A DNA stretch of 34,051 bases from Gallionellaceae bacterium. Lineage in GTDB: Bacteria; Pseudomonadota; Gammaproteobacteria; Burkholderiales; Gallionellaceae. Each line of letters begins with the position of its first letter. The stretch's first letter is position 1. The DNA is taken from positions 1-34,051 of the forward strand of contig JAUQWW010000008.1 in NCBI GenBank assembly GCA_030834965.1, written 5' to 3'. The notes beneath the pieces were generated by a model. That model was not told the origin of the DNA. It saw nothing but the letters and a program-made list of their open reading frames with translations, and ran no database searches. Of the stretch, positions 8,123 through 17,572 are shown piece after piece. Both the position numbers and the translations under genes were made by a program.

Positions 8123-9844
8123 TTACTGAGCGTCAACCTTGCTCGTGTCCATTTTGGCCTTGAGCAGGGCGCCAAGATTTGTCGTTCCGGCGGCGGTCGT
8201 ATTGTCTGCGCTGAACTTCTGCATCGCGGCTGTTTCCTCGGCCTTATCCAGCGCCTTGATCGACAGATTGATGCCGCGGTTCTTGCGATCCACGTTAATG
8301 ATCACTGCATTCACCGCATCGCCTTCCTTGACGTGGTTGCGGATATCCTCAACACGGTCGGCAGACACTTCGGAAGCCTTCAGGTAACCTTCTATGTCGC
8401 CATCCAGCGTGATCGTTGCGCCTTTGGCATCGACTGCCTTGACGGTACCCTTCACCACGCTGCCCTTGTCGTGCGTTGCGATATAGCTGCTGAAGGGATC
8501 ACCATCCATCTGTTTGATACCCAGCGAGATACGCTCGCGCTCCACGTCGATTGCCAGCACGACTGCCTCGATTTCGTCGCCCTTCTTGTAGTTGCGTACG
8601 GCTTCTTCGCCGGGCACTGCCCAGGACAAATCAGACAGGTGAACCAGACCGTCGATACCGCCATCCAGACCGATGAAAATACCAAAATCGGTGATCGATT
8701 TGATCTGGCCCTTCACCTTGTCGCCCTTCTGGTGGTTCAAGGCAAAATCATCCCATGGATTGGATTGGCACTGCTTCATGCCCAGAGAAATGCGGCGGCG
8801 CGCCTCATCGATCTCCAGAATCATCACTTCGACTTCATCGCCCAACTGCACAACCTTGGAAGGATGCACATTCTTGTTGGTCCAATCCATTTCGGACACG
8901 TGCACCAGACCTTCGATGCCCTGCTCGATTTCCACGAACGCACCGTAGTCGGTCAGGTTCGTCACCTTGCCAAACAAACGGGTGCCTTGTGGGTAACGGC
9001 GTGCCAGCCCGGTCCATGGGTCGTCGCCCATCTGCTTGATGCCGAGGGAAACTCGGTTCTTTTCCTGATCGAACTTGAGTATCTTGGCTTCGACTTCATC
9101 GCCCACCGCCAGCACCTCGGAAGGATGCTTGACGCGGCGCCATGCCAGATCGGTGATGTGCAGCAGGCCATCGATGCCGCCCAGATCAACGAATGCGCCG
9201 TAGTCGGTGATGTTCTTCACGATACCCTTGACGATTGCGCCCTCCTTCAGGTTTTCCATCAGGCTCTGGCGATCGGCGCCCGCGCTGGCTTCCAGCACCG
9301 CACGACGCGATACCACGACGTTGTTGCGCTTGCGGTCCAGCTTGATGATCTTGAGTTCCATCGTCTTGTTTTCATAAGGCGTGGTGTCCTTGACCGGGCG
9401 GATGTCCACCAACGAACCAGGCAGGAACGCGCGTATGCCATTGACCATGGCAGTCAGGCCACCCTTGACCTTGCCGCTCACGAAGCCTTCAACGATCGTG
9501 CCCTCTTCCATCGCCACTTCCAGGTCGTGCCAAGCCGCCAGGCGCTTCGCTTTCTCGCGCGACAGCTTGGTTTCGCCATAGCCGTTTTCCAGCGATTCGA
9601 TCGCCACGGTGACGAAATCGCCAGCCTTGACTTCAACTGCGCCAGTGGCGTCGAGGAATTCTTCGACGGGAATGAAACTTTCGGATTTCAGGCCGGCATT
9701 CACCACCACCACGTTGTGATCGATGCGCACGACTTGCGCAGTGATCAATTCGCCGGCGCGCATTTCCTTGCGCGTCAGGCTTTCTTCGAACAGGGAGGCA
9801 AAACTTTCCGGATTGTTTACAGCTACGGCAGCATTAACGGTCAT
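8123..9844 (-). CDS. rpsA: 30S ribosomal protein S1
   Basis: A 573-residue protein with six S1 (OB-fold) RNA-binding repeats, at roughly residues 30-100, 120-185, 205-275, 290-362, 377-450 and 465-535. Motifs such as [41 protein letters not shown] and [19 protein letters not shown] recur. S1 binds the 30S subunit through its first two repeats and unfolds mRNA leaders for initiation. The length matches the betaproteobacterial form and slightly exceeds the 557 residues of E. coli. A terminator separates it from aroA/cmk, so it has a leader that may serve autogenous control, with a small hairpin at 9867-9881. Confidence 0.98.
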   Translation of the reverse strand: MTVNAAVAVNNPESFASLFEESLTRKEMRAGELITAQVVRIDHNVVVVNAGLKSESFIPVEEFLDATGAVEVKAGDFVTVAIESLENGYGETKLSREKAKRLAAWHDLEVAMEEGTIVEGFVSGKVKGGLTAMVNGIRAFLPGSLVDIRPVKDTTPYENKTMELKIIKLDRKRNNVVVSRRAVLEASAGADRQSLMENLKEGAIVKGIVKNITDYGAFVDLGGIDGLLHITDLAWRRVKHPSEVLAVGDEVEAKILKFDQEKNRVSLGIKQMGDDPWTGLARRYPQGTRLFGKVTNLTDYGAFVEIEQGIEGLVHVSEMDWTNKNVHPSKVVQLGDEVEVMILEIDEARRRISLGMKQCQSNPWDDFALNHQKGDKVKGQIKSITDFGIFIGLDGGIDGLVHLSDLSWAVPGEEAVRNYKKGDEIEAVVLAIDVERERISLGIKQMDGDPFSSYIATHDKGSVVKGTVKAVDAKGATITLDGDIEGYLKASEVSADRVEDIRNHVKEGDAVNAVIINVDRKNRGINLSIKALDKAEETAAMQKFSADNTTAAGTTNLGALLKAKMDTSKVDAQ

Positions 9845-9866
9845 TTATGAAGATATCCAAGACAAA

Positions 9867-9881
9867 CCCGCTTTAGGCGGG
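9867..9881 (-). promoter_or_regulatory. Hairpin in the rpsA leader
   Basis: CCCGC (9867-9871) pairs with GCGGG (9877-9881) around a short loop; on the minus strand TTTGTCTT follows. It lies some 23 bases before the rpsA ATG. It may be a second, weaker terminator or part of the rpsA translational control leader. Confidence 0.4.
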
Positions 9882-9889
9882 GGTTGGTT

Positions 9890-9920
9890 AAAAAATCCCG
9901 AACGATGGGCTCGTTGCGGG
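9890..9920 (-). terminator. Intrinsic terminator after aroA/cmk
   Basis: On the minus strand CCCGCAACGA, loop GCCCA, TCGTTCGGG (one bulged C) is followed by ATTTTTT. It lies about 20 bases after the aroA/cmk stop and ends the aromatic cluster before rpsA. Confidence 0.85.
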
Positions 9921-9939
9921 GCTTAGAATACAACTACAA

Positions 9940-11931
9940 TCAAACTCTACAGCGGGAGTATCGTTCCAGCACTTCCTGCACCGCCTGCTCGATGGTCAAA
10001 TCTGTAGTATCCAGCAGGCCGGCTCCCGGCGCCTGTTGCAGTGGAGCCACGCTGCGCTGACTGTCCCGCTCGTCGCGCGCACGGATATCCTGCAAAAGGG
10101 CAGCGATATTAGCATGCATTCCTTTTTCCATCAACTGCTTATATCGGCGCTCGGCGCGCGCCTCGGCACTGGCGGTCAGGAACACTTTCAGCGCTGCGTC
10201 CGTGAACACCACCGAAGCCATGTCGCGCCCGTCTGCAACCAGCCCCGGCGCGCGGCGGAAAGCGCGCTGCCTGTCCAGCAGGGCCGCACGCACCTTGGGC
10301 AAGGCCGCAATCTTCGAGGCGGCAGCGCCAGTCTGTTCGGTGCGCAATTCGTCGCCCACCTGCACGCCATCGAGCCAGATCTCGGCACCCTCAAAGCGGA
10401 TGTCGATCTGCCCGGCCAAGTCCGCCAATAGCGTTTCCTCATCCAGCGCAATGCCGTGCCGTTGCGCCGCCAGGCCCAACAGACGGTACATCGCACCGCT
10501 ATCGAGGAAATGGTAGCCCAGCTGCTGCGCCACCCGTTGCGCCACCGTACCCTTGCCGGACGCAGAAGGCCCGTCGATGGCGATCACCGGCACGGCCCGC
10601 ACCACCTCGGCGAAACGCTCAAAATAATCCGGGAAAGTTTTTGCCACGCATTCGGGTTCGTTGATGCGCACGCCTGCCCCTCCGAATGCGGCCATCGAGA
10701 AGCACATCGCCATGCGGTGATCGTCGTAGGTGTCAATTGCCGCGTGCCGGATTTTTTGGGCGGGTGTGACGCGAATGAAATCCGCACCCTCTTCCACCGT
10801 CGCGCCGAGCTTGCGCAATTCGGTTGCCATGGCGTGAATCCGGTCCGTTTCCTTCACACGCCAGCTGGCAATGTTGCGCAGCGTGGTCGTGCCCTGTGCA
10901 AACAGCGCCGCCACCGCCAGCGTCATCGCCGCATCCGGGATGTGATTGCAATCCATATCGATGGACCTCAGCTTGCCACCTTCCGGCGCTCGCGCCTCTA
11001 TCCAGTTCTCACCCATCTCGATTCGCGCGCCCATCTGCGCCAGCGCTTCGGCAAAACGCACATCACCCTGTATGCTGCCCTGCCCCACGCCTTCGACCCG
11101 CACCGGCCCGCCGCCGATCGCCCCGGCAGCGAGGAAATACGAGGCAGACGAAGCGTCTCCCTCCACATAAATCACACCGGGCGCAACATAACGGCTATCC
11201 GCCGCAACGGTGAAAGAACGCCAGCCATCGCGCACCACCTGCACGCCGAAGCGCGCCATCATTGCCAACGTGATTTCGATATAGGGCTTGGAAATCAATT
11301 CCCCGACGACTTCGATAGTCACGCTTTGATGCGCCAACGGAGCGGCCATCAGCAAGGCGGTAAGAAACTGGCTGGATACGTCACCCCGCACGCACATCCT
11401 TTCCTCTCCCGCCCGCAAGAGAGGGGTCGGGGGAGAGGGCGAAGAAATCTGCAGCGGCGGAAAACCTTCATTACCCAGATAGCGAATGTCCGCGCCCAGC
11501 CCGCGCAACGCATCCACCAGATCGCCGATGGGGCGCTCGTGCATGCGCGGCACACCGGACAATTCATAGTGCCCACCCGCAAGGGCGAGTGCCGCAGTCA
11601 GCGGGCGGAAGGCAGTGCCTGCGTTACCAAGAAAAAGTTTGGCTTCCTTGACCGGAAAATCTCCCCCACAACCGATTACGCGATAAGCCTGTCCTGAGCT
11701 TTGTCGAAGGGCGTTATCGCCCAGCGCTTCGATGTTCACCCCCAAAGTACGCAAGCCATCCAGCATGCGCTCGGTGTCATCGGAATGCAGCAGGTCACGC
11801 ACTTCGGTTGCCCCATCGGACAGCGCAGCCAGCAGCAGCACGCGATTAGATATGCTCTTTGATCCGGGCAGGCGCACCGTGCCGTGCGCGCTTAACAAAG
11901 GTGGGAGATCGAGAAAATTTTCGGATGTCAT
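9940..11931 (-). CDS. aroA: Fused EPSP synthase / cytidylate kinase (AroA-Cmk)
   Basis: A 663-residue fusion. Residues 1-445 are 5-enolpyruvylshikimate-3-phosphate synthase ([81 protein letters not shown]). Residues 446-663 are cytidylate kinase (P-loop [37 protein letters not shown]). AroA makes EPSP in the shikimate pathway; Cmk phosphorylates CMP/dCMP. There is no linker and the junction runs from FAEVVRA straight into VPVIAIDGP, as if two adjacent genes were joined. The ATG at 11931 is chosen because homology begins there; an open frame extends to 12057 but is encoded by intergenic repeat sequence. Two insertions relative to E. coli AroA (about 7 residues near [10 protein letters not shown] and about 8 near [16 protein letters not shown]) coincide with repeat elements. 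Confidence 0.95.
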   Translation of the reverse strand: MTSENFLDLPPLLSAHGTVRLPGSKSISNRVLLLAALSDGATEVRDLLHSDDTERMLDGLRTLGVNIEALGDNALRQSSGQAYRVIGCGGDFPVKEAKLFLGNAGTAFRPLTAALALAGGHYELSGVPRMHERPIGDLVDALRGLGADIRYLGNEGFPPLQISSPSPPTPLLRAGEERMCVRGDVSSQFLTALLMAAPLAHQSVTIEVVGELISKPYIEITLAMMARFGVQVVRDGWRSFTVAADSRYVAPGVIYVEGDASSASYFLAAGAIGGGPVRVEGVGQGSIQGDVRFAEALAQMGARIEMGENWIEARAPEGGKLRSIDMDCNHIPDAAMTLAVAALFAQGTTTLRNIASWRVKETDRIHAMATELRKLGATVEEGADFIRVTPAQKIRHAAIDTYDDHRMAMCFSMAAFGGAGVRINEPECVAKTFPDYFERFAEVVRAVPVIAIDGPSASGKGTVAQRVAQQLGYHFLDSGAMYRLLGLAAQRHGIALDEETLLADLAGQIDIRFEGAEIWLDGVQVGDELRTEQTGAAASKIAALPKVRAALLDRQRAFRRAPGLVADGRDMASVVFTDAALKVFLTASAEARAERRYKQLMEKGMHANIAALLQDIRARDERDSQRSVAPLQQAPGAGLLDTTDLTIEQAVQEVLERYSRCRV
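11400..11444. repeat. Palindromic CCTCTCCC...GGGAGAGG repeat inserted within aroA
   Basis: The sequence TTTCCTCTCCCGCCCGCAAG followed by AGAGGGGTCGGGGGAGAGGG resembles the intergenic hairpin at 32814-32839 (CCCCTCTCCCGC/GCGGGAGAGGGG) and the pair at 13013-13067. Here it lies in the aroA coding strand and is read in frame as about 15 residues rich in Pro, Ser and Arg, between PPLQIS and [10 protein letters not shown]. Confidence 0.7.
11689..11713. repeat. CTGTCCTGAGC..GTCGAAGGGC repeat inserted within aroA
   Basis: CTGTCCTGAGCTTTGTCGAAGGGCG matches a short dispersed repeat type (CCTTCGACAAGCTCAGGACAG on the other strand, known from many proteobacterial intergenic regions), here with one extra A/T. 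In aroA it is read as ALRQSSGQA, residues absent from E. coli AroA at this place. A related copy is at 12024-12055. Confidence 0.65.
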
Positions 11932-12023
11932 TGAGGATGAACCTTGCAGCGGGGTCGGCTTTATGAATCTTGAGGGCGGTATGATACCAGCAGAGAGGGG
12001 CTGGGCGCATGGTGTACGGAGGG

Positions 12024-12055
12024 ACTGTCCGTTCGCCCTAAGCCATTCGAAGGGC
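12024..12055. repeat. Dispersed repeat upstream of aroA
   Basis: ACTGTCCGTTCGCCCTAAGC followed by CATTCGAAGGGC belongs to the same type as the element at 11689-11713 (GTTCGCCCTGAGC..GTCGAAGGGC form). It sits in the tyrA-aroA gap of 174 bases, which holds no gene. Confidence 0.55.
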
Positions 12056-12105
12056 ATTCAAGCCAACATCCAAATCAACTGTGCCTGGGGCGGTCTGGCA
12101 ACAAC

Positions 12106-12978
12106 TTACTGTTGCCTCCAGTTGCCGCGTACCTCACTGGACAACCGAAATATCTCCTCCAGTTTGGCAGAGTCATTATTCTCCAGTGCCTGATACACAA
12201 CATACAGCTCATCCGCATATTGCTTCACCTCGCGCAGCAAGGCATCGCGATTCGCCATGCAGATGTCGCGCCACATTTCCGGGGAGCTTGCAGCAATACG
12301 GGTGAAATCGCGGAAGCCGCTGGCGGCGAAGGAGAGCAGCAGGTCGCGGTTATCGCGCTGTGCCAGGTCGTGTACGAGCGTGAACGAAAGCAGATGCGGC
12401 AAATGGCTCACCGCGGCAAATACTTCGTCGTGCTGCTGCGGCGTCAGTTCGCCCACCACGGCGCCGCACAGTTCCCACAACTCGTGCACGCGCGCCACCG
12501 ATGCTGCGCTGTTTTCCGGCAGCGGGGTCAGCACCACTCTTTTGCCTTGATACAGATTTTCAAGCGCCGCCGCGGGGCCGCTCTGCTCGGCACCTGCGAT
12601 AGGGTGCGCAGGAACGAACTGGCCGACCTTGCCGCCAAGGTGCGCGCGCGCATAGCTCACCACATCGGACTTGGTGCTGCCACCGTCGGTGACAAGCGTA
12701 TGCATGCCCAAGTGCGGTGCGATGCACGCAAATATGTCCGCCATCTGCGCCACCGGTGTGGCCAGCAGCACCATATCTGCGTCACAAACTTCAGCAGCAA
12801 CATCCGCGCCGATGCGGTCTATGATGCCAAGCTGCTGTGCCTGTTGCAGCGTTTGCACGCTACGCCCGAAGCCCACTATTTCACCTGCCGCATTTGCCTT
12901 GCGCAAAGCCAGCGCGAAGGAGCCTCCGATCAGGCCGACGCCGAAGATGACGATTTTTTTGAATTGTGGTTCGGACAT
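12106..12978 (-). CDS. tyrA: Prephenate dehydrogenase
   Basis: A 290-residue NAD(P)-dependent dehydrogenase of the TyrA family that converts prephenate (or arogenate) towards tyrosine. The nucleotide-binding GVGLIGGSFALAL (residues 13-25), VTDGGSTKSDVV and FVPAHPIAGAEQSGP with the catalytic/substrate-binding histidine are present. It has neither a chorismate mutase nor an ACT domain, matching the short, single-domain form found in pseudomonads and betaproteobacteria; feedback control must then lie in other enzymes. It is followed by a repeat-filled gap and aroA/cmk. Confidence 0.95.
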   Translation of the reverse strand: MSEPQFKKIVIFGVGLIGGSFALALRKANAAGEIVGFGRSVQTLQQAQQLGIIDRIGADVAAEVCDADMVLLATPVAQMADIFACIAPHLGMHTLVTDGGSTKSDVVSYARAHLGGKVGQFVPAHPIAGAEQSGPAAALENLYQGKRVVLTPLPENSAASVARVHELWELCGAVVGELTPQQHDEVFAAVSHLPHLLSFTLVHDLAQRDNRDLLLSFAASGFRDFTRIAASSPEMWRDICMANRDALLREVKQYADELYVVYQALENNDSAKLEEIFRLSSEVRGNWRQQ

Positions 12979-13012
12979 AAGCAGTCCCTCTTAGCTTCTA
13001 CCCTCATCCCAA

Positions 13013-13067
13013 CCTTCCCCCTGCAAGGGGAAAGGGGTTTGATTCCCTCCCCCTTGCAGGGGGAGGG
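13013..13067. repeat. Double hairpin repeat between aroF and tyrA
   Basis: Two adjacent hairpins: CCTTCCCC with GGGGAAAGG (13013-13035) and a perfect 9-bp stem CCCTCCCCC/GGGGGAGGG (13045-13067). Outer flanks CTACCCTCATCC and AGGGTGTAG also pair in part. The family is that of 11400-11444 and 32814-32839. It occupies most of the 129-base aroF-tyrA gap and has no T tract, so it is a repeat rather than a simple terminator. Confidence 0.7.
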
Positions 13068-13107
13068 CTAGGGTGTAGGTAGAAACGATATATTCCGCTG
13101 ATCTCGT

Positions 13108-14124
13108 TTAAAGCGTCCGCCCGACCGCCCCGGCAATCGCGCCCAGCACGCCCATCAGATTTTTCAGTTCCTGGGGGGCCAGCGCCTGATCGGCGTCGCA
13201 CCATGCCTCGCATGGAGTGGGGTGCATCTCGACCAGCAAGCCATCTGCGCCTGCGGCAATCGCTGCCTGCGACAACGCTGCCACCATCCAGGCTTTGCCT
13301 CCCGCGTGTGAAGGGTCGACGATCACCGGCAGGTGGGTTTCCTTTTTCAACACCGGAATCGCCGTCACGTCCAGCACGTTGCGGTAGTAGGTCTCGAACG
13401 TGCGGATGCCACGCTCGCAGAATATGATGTTGTGATTGCCGCCCGCTGCGATGTATTCCGCCGCCATCAGCCATTCGGAAATCGTCGCGGACATGCCGCG
13501 CTTGAGGATCACCGGCTTGTTGACGCGCCCGACTTCCTTGAGCAGGTCGAAGTTCTGCATGTTGCGCGTGCCGATCTGGATCACGTCCACGTCGTATTCC
13601 ATGAAGGTATCGAGCATGCGGATGTCCATCAGTTCGGTCACGATAGGAAGCTTGTATTTGCCGGCTGCCTTGCGGAACATTTCCAGGCCTTCTACGCCCT
13701 TGCCCTGAAAAGCATAGGGGCTGGTGCGCGGCTTGAACGCGCCACCGCGCATCAGGCGGCAACCCGCCTCATGTACGTATTGCGCGGACAGATCCATCTG
13801 CTCTTGCGTTTCCACTGAACAGGGGCCGGCAATCACCTGAATCTGCTTGCCGCCAAGCGGAACGCCGGAGATATCGATCACGGTATTTTCACGATGCGAT
13901 TCGCGCGCCACGATCTTGTATTGCTTGGCGATGTGCATCGCGGATTCAACCCCGGGCAGCGGCGTAAACATTTCCTCGCTCAGAGGACGCTCGTCGCCGA
14001 TTGCGCCAATCACGGTGCGCTCAATGCCGCGCGAAATATTCGCCTTCAAACCAGCTGCTTCAAGCTTTTTCACCACTGCGCCGATTTGGTCGTCGGTGAC
14101 GTCTTTTCCCATTACGATGATCAT
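13108..14124 (-). CDS. aroF: 3-deoxy-7-phosphoheptulonate (DAHP) synthase, type I-beta with N-terminal regulatory domain
   Basis: A 338-residue enzyme joining PEP and erythrose 4-phosphate, the first step of the shikimate pathway. Residues 1-70 form a ferredoxin-like (FL/ACT-like) domain ([18 protein letters not shown]), as in the Thermotoga enzyme, where it mediates allosteric inhibition by tyrosine or phenylalanine. The barrel shows IAGPCSVET (metal-binding Cys102), [15 protein letters not shown] (Lys131, Arg133), [14 protein letters not shown] and VDPSHAGGK. This is not the E. coli AroFGH (I-alpha) form. It overlaps hisC by 4 bases. Which amino acid inhibits it cannot be told from sequence. 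Confidence 0.95.
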   Translation of the reverse strand: MIIVMGKDVTDDQIGAVVKKLEAAGLKANISRGIERTVIGAIGDERPLSEEMFTPLPGVESAMHIAKQYKIVARESHRENTVIDISGVPLGGKQIQVIAGPCSVETQEQMDLSAQYVHEAGCRLMRGGAFKPRTSPYAFQGKGVEGLEMFRKAAGKYKLPIVTELMDIRMLDTFMEYDVDVIQIGTRNMQNFDLLKEVGRVNKPVILKRGMSATISEWLMAAEYIAAGGNHNIIFCERGIRTFETYYRNVLDVTAIPVLKKETHLPVIVDPSHAGGKAWMVAALSQAAIAAGADGLLVEMHPTPCEAWCDADQALAPQELKNLMGVLGAIAGAVGRTL

Positions 14125-15230
14125 TTTGTTTCTCCCAGGATCTGCTTCAGTGCAGACAAAAATTTCTCATTCTCTGTTTCGAGCCCGATGCTCACCCGCA
14201 GATAATCCGGCATATCGTAATTGGCGACAGGCCGCACGATTACACCCAGTTCCAGCAGGCGCCGGTAGATGTGCGCCGCATTCGCAATACGGAAACTGAC
14301 AAAGTTGCCGAACGACGGAATGAATTCCAGCCCCAGCCCGGTCAATCCCTGCGTAATCTGGTCCATGCCGCTCTGGTTCAGTCTGTGAGTCTGCCTGACG
14401 AAGGCATCATCCTGCAAGGCCGCCGTGGCGGCGGCCTGTGCCACGCTGTTGACGTTGAACGGCTGGCGCACGCGGTTCAGCATGTCGGCCACCTGCTCAT
14501 GCGCCAGCGCGTAACCCACGCGCAAGCCGGCCAAGCCGTATGCCTTGGAGAAAGTGCGCGAGATGATCAGATTGGGGAACTCGCTCAGCCAGGAAACCGA
14601 ATCGTAACGTTTGTCCTCCGGCAGATATTCGTTATAAGCCTCGTCCAGCACCACCAGCACCTGCGGCGGCAACGCACGCAGAAATCCCAGCAACGCTTCC
14701 GCTTCAAGAAAAGTGCCGGTCGGATTGTTCGGATTGGCGATGAACACCAGCTTGGCTTGCTGCCCCACGGCCGCTTTCAGCATCGCTTTCAGGTCGTGGC
14801 CAAAATTGATCGCGGGCACGCTGATACCGGTCGCACCCACGGCCTGCGTCGCCAGCGGATAAACGGCGAAGGCATGGGCAGAATATACCGTGCGGTCCCC
14901 AACGGTAAGAAAGGCGCGAGCGGCCAGCTCCAGCATGTCGTTGGAGCCGTTGCCCAGCACGATGCGCGCATGCTCGACACCATAACGTTTGGACAGTGCA
15001 TCCTTCAGCTCGAAGCCATTGCCGTCCGGATAAAGCGCGATCGCCTTGATCGCCTCGTGCATCGCGGCTACGGCCAGCGGGCTGCAACCGAGCGGATTCT
15101 CATTGGATGCCAGTTTGACGATGCCGCTGATGCCCAGTTCCCGCTCCAGCTCGGCAATCGGCTTGCCGGGCTGATAGGGTGCAATGGCGCGAATGTAGGA
15201 AGGCGCTAAATCGGAATAATTCATACTCAT
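14121..15230 (-). CDS. hisC: Histidinol-phosphate / aromatic aminotransferase (HisC family)
   Basis: A 369-residue PLP-dependent class I/II aminotransferase. ASNENPLG (42-49), NPNNPTGT (167-173), DEAYNEY (196-202) and the PLP lysine Lys229 in [17 protein letters not shown] are all present. HisC makes histidinol phosphate, but copies placed between pheA and the aroF/tyrA genes (hisC2 in pseudomonads) are generally thought to transaminate phenylpyruvate and hydroxyphenylpyruvate or to form arogenate. The context here favours an aromatic role, though both are possible. The start may be the ATG at 15230 or that at 15224; neither has a strong ribosome binding site. It overlaps aroF. Confidence 0.92.
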   Translation of the reverse strand: MSMNYSDLAPSYIRAIAPYQPGKPIAELERELGISGIVKLASNENPLGCSPLAVAAMHEAIKAIALYPDGNGFELKDALSKRYGVEHARIVLGNGSNDMLELAARAFLTVGDRTVYSAHAFAVYPLATQAVGATGISVPAINFGHDLKAMLKAAVGQQAKLVFIANPNNPTGTFLEAEALLGFLRALPPQVLVVLDEAYNEYLPEDKRYDSVSWLSEFPNLIISRTFSKAYGLAGLRVGYALAHEQVADMLNRVRQPFNVNSVAQAAATAALQDDAFVRQTHRLNQSGMDQITQGLTGLGLEFIPSFGNFVSFRIANAAHIYRRLLELGVIVRPVANYDMPDYLRVSIGLETENEKFLSALKQILGETK

Positions 15231-15271
15231 CTCAACACACCAATGGGAAACTCACAGCATCCCAAAAACTT

Positions 15272-15299
15272 CGTCATTCCGGCCTGCGTCGGAATGACG
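15272..15299. repeat. CGTCATTCC..GGAATGACG palindromic repeat
   Basis: CGTCATTCC (15272-15280) and GGAATGACG (15291-15299) pair perfectly around GGCCTGCGTC. This is the common dispersed repeat of the CGTCATTCCGGC type in proteobacteria. It follows the pheA stop by 2 bases on the minus strand and lies before hisC; it may act as an mRNA-stabilising hairpin. Confidence 0.7.
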
Positions 15300-15301
15300 G
15301 C

Positions 15302-16366
15302 CTACACAGCCACCGGATACGAACCCAGCACTTTCACGAATGCAGCGGCCTGCTTCAGCTCGGCCAATGCAGTCGCCACCTTGGCGTCGGATTGGTGCCC
15401 TTCGATATCCATGAAGAACACGTATTCCCACAGGCCGGAACGCGCGGGGCGCGATTCAAATTTGGTCATGCTTACGCCATGTCTGGCCAGCGGTGTCAGC
15501 AGGTCATGCACGGCACCCGGGCGATTGGGTGCAGACATGATCAGCGAAGTCTTGTCGCGCCCGGAAGCCGCCACATCCTGATTGCCGATCACCAGGAAGC
15601 GCGTGGTATTGCGCGGATCATCCTCGATATTCTCGGCGCGCACCGGAACGGAGTAATGCTCTGCCGCCTGCATGCCTGCCAACGCTGCGCTATGCTGCTG
15701 CCCCGCCGCCATTGCAGCGGCCTCGGCGTTGCTTGACACCGGCACGCGCTCGGCATTGGGCAGGTGCGTATTCAGCCACCCCTGGCACTGTCCCAGGGAC
15801 TGTGGATGCGAAAACACGCGTTTGATGCTTGAAAAATCATCTTCGAGCGACAGCAAACATTGATGCACCGGCAGCATGACTTCACCGCATACCTTGAGCG
15901 GGCTTTGCAGTAGCAGATCTAGCGTGCGGCCCACCGCGCCTTCGGAAGAATTTTCCACCGGGACGACACCGTAGTTTGCTCCCCCGCTTTCCACTTCGCG
16001 GAACACCTCGTCGATGGAAGCACAAGGCACGCCGTGGCATGCATGCCCGAAGCGCTTGCGCAAGGCGGCTTCGCTGAATGTCCCCGGAGGCCCGAGATAA
16101 GCCACGGCCAGCGGCGCTTCCAGCGCACGGCAATGTGACATGACTTCGGTGAATAAAGCCGTGATGCTCTCTTTGGGCAACGGACCGGCATTTGCTGACA
16201 CCAGACGTTGCAGCACCTGCGCTTCGCGCTCCGGGCGCAGCACCGCATCTTCCCCCTTGAGGTGGCCGATTTGCTGTGCCAGTGTGGCGCGCTGATTCAA
16301 CAGCTTGAGCAGATCACCGTCGATGCGGTCGATCTGCTCGCGGCATTGTTTCAGCGCATCACTCAT
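15302..16366 (-). CDS. pheA: Bifunctional chorismate mutase / prephenate dehydratase
   Basis: A 354-residue P-protein with three parts: an AroQ-type chorismate mutase (about 1-90, with MSDALKQCREQIDRIDGDLL and LVSANAGPLP), a prephenate dehydratase domain (about 92-275, with YLGPPGTFSEAA, VPVENSSEGAVG and the TTRF motif that bears the catalytic Thr), and a C-terminal ACT domain with the phenylalanine-binding ESRP motif (304-307). It makes phenylpyruvate from chorismate and should be feedback-inhibited by phenylalanine. The length is normal for this form. It starts 21 bases after the serA stop. Confidence 0.97.
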   Translation of the reverse strand: MSDALKQCREQIDRIDGDLLKLLNQRATLAQQIGHLKGEDAVLRPEREAQVLQRLVSANAGPLPKESITALFTEVMSHCRALEAPLAVAYLGPPGTFSEAALRKRFGHACHGVPCASIDEVFREVESGGANYGVVPVENSSEGAVGRTLDLLLQSPLKVCGEVMLPVHQCLLSLEDDFSSIKRVFSHPQSLGQCQGWLNTHLPNAERVPVSSNAEAAAMAAGQQHSAALAGMQAAEHYSVPVRAENIEDDPRNTTRFLVIGNQDVAASGRDKTSLIMSAPNRPGAVHDLLTPLARHGVSMTKFESRPARSGLWEYVFFMDIEGHQSDAKVATALAELKQAAAFVKVLGSYPVAV

Positions 16367-16387
16367 TTGCTGTGCTTCCCCGTTACC

Positions 16388-17572
16388 TTAATCTTCAAGC
16401 GGCAAATCACGCACCATCAGCACGCCGGGAATGGCGGCAATCTGCGCAATCAGTTCGGGCGGCGTGGGGCTGTCGGTATCCACCAACGTGTAAGCCATCT
16501 CGCCACGCGACTTGTTCATCATGTTGTGGATATTAATGCTGGCAGCAGCCAGTGAGGTGGAAATCTGCCCCAGCATGTTCGGCACGTTGGCATTGGCAAT
16601 CGCCAGGCGAAAAGCGGATTCGCGCGGCATCGTGACAGTCGGGAAATTCACCGTGTTGGTTATGTTGCCGTGTTCCAGATATTCGCGAAGCTGGTCCGCC
16701 ACCATCATTGCGCAGTTGTCTTCCGCTTCCTGCGTGGAGGCTCCCAGATGCGGCAGCGCAATAATCGCGTGACTGGACTGTGTCTTGTTTGATGGAAAAT
16801 CGCACACGTAGCAACGCAAGTGCTTGCTGGCAAGCCCGGCCAGCACAGCATCCTCGTCCACAATGCCGTCGCGCGCAAAGTTCAACAGCACGCTGCCCGC
16901 CTTCATTGCCTGCACACGCTTCTCATTGATCAGACCGCGTGTCGCTTCCAGCAGGGGAATATGCAGGCTGACGAAATCACTATGCTTGAGCAGGTCTTCC
17001 ACGCTTTGCGCTTTCTTCACCTGTGCAGGCAGGCTCCATGCGGCATCCACCGTAATCTCAGGATCGAAGCCCACCACGTTCATGCCCAGGCCGATAGCGG
17101 CATCTGCCACCAAGCGCCCAATGGCGCCCAAGCCGATGACGCCCAGTGTGCGGCCACGCAGCTCGGTTCCCGCATAGTGCTTTTTGCCGTCCTCGACCAG
17201 CTTGTGCAGCGTGGCGTCATCACCCTTCAGACTTGCGGTGAAATGCAACGCGGGAATGATGTTGCGCGAGGCCATCAGCATGCCTGCAATAACCAGTTCC
17301 TTCACCGCGTTGGCATTCGCGCCCGGCGCATTAAATACCGGCACGCCGCGCTCGCTCATCTTTTTCACTGGTACATTGTTGGTGCCTGCACCGGCGCGCG
17401 CAATCGCTTTCACGCTGGCAGGAATATGCATCTCCAGCATGTTGTGCGAGCGCACCAGAATCGCGTCCGGTTCGGCAATGTCGGTTCCGGTCACATAGCG
17501 TGCGGCAGGCAGGCGATGCAGGCCGACCGCGGCGATCTTGTTCAGGGTCAGTATCTGGAAATTTTTAGCCAT
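16388..17572 (-). CDS. serA: D-3-phosphoglycerate dehydrogenase
   Basis: A 394-residue enzyme oxidising 3-phosphoglycerate to 3-phosphohydroxypyruvate, the first step of serine synthesis. The NAD-binding [20 protein letters not shown], the catalytic Arg in [13 protein letters not shown], and the His in [12 protein letters not shown] are visible; a C-terminal ACT domain (about residues 320-394, [20 protein letters not shown]) suggests serine feedback control. The usual NFSRGEIVDE-type motif has D in place of G. The ATG at 17572 is chosen since homology starts there ([14 protein letters not shown]); an open frame runs further upstream only inside serC. It overlaps the serC stop by 8 bases, so the two consecutive serine-pathway enzymes are coupled. 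Confidence 0.95.
   Translation of the reverse strand: MAKNFQILTLNKIAAVGLHRLPAARYVTGTDIAEPDAILVRSHNMLEMHIPASVKAIARAGAGTNNVPVKKMSERGVPVFNAPGANANAVKELVIAGMLMASRNIIPALHFTASLKGDDATLHKLVEDGKKHYAGTELRGRTLGVIGLGAIGRLVADAAIGLGMNVVGFDPEITVDAAWSLPAQVKKAQSVEDLLKHSDFVSLHIPLLEATRGLINEKRVQAMKAGSVLLNFARDGIVDEDAVLAGLASKHLRCYVCDFPSNKTQSSHAIIALPHLGASTQEAEDNCAMMVADQLREYLEHGNITNTVNFPTVTMPRESAFRLAIANANVPNMLGQISTSLAAASINIHNMMNKSRGEMAYTLVDTDSPTPPELIAQIAAIPGVLMVRDLPLED

Noticed and set aside
8333-9850. Open frame of 505 codons on the plus strand opposite rpsA
   Set aside because: Antisense shadow with repeated His/Asp/Leu patterns that mirror the S1 repeats; no domain features.
11931-12057. Upstream extension of aroA/cmk by 42 residues
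   Set aside because: The extra part is encoded by a dispersed repeat and lacks family similarity; AroA homology begins at the ATG at 11931.
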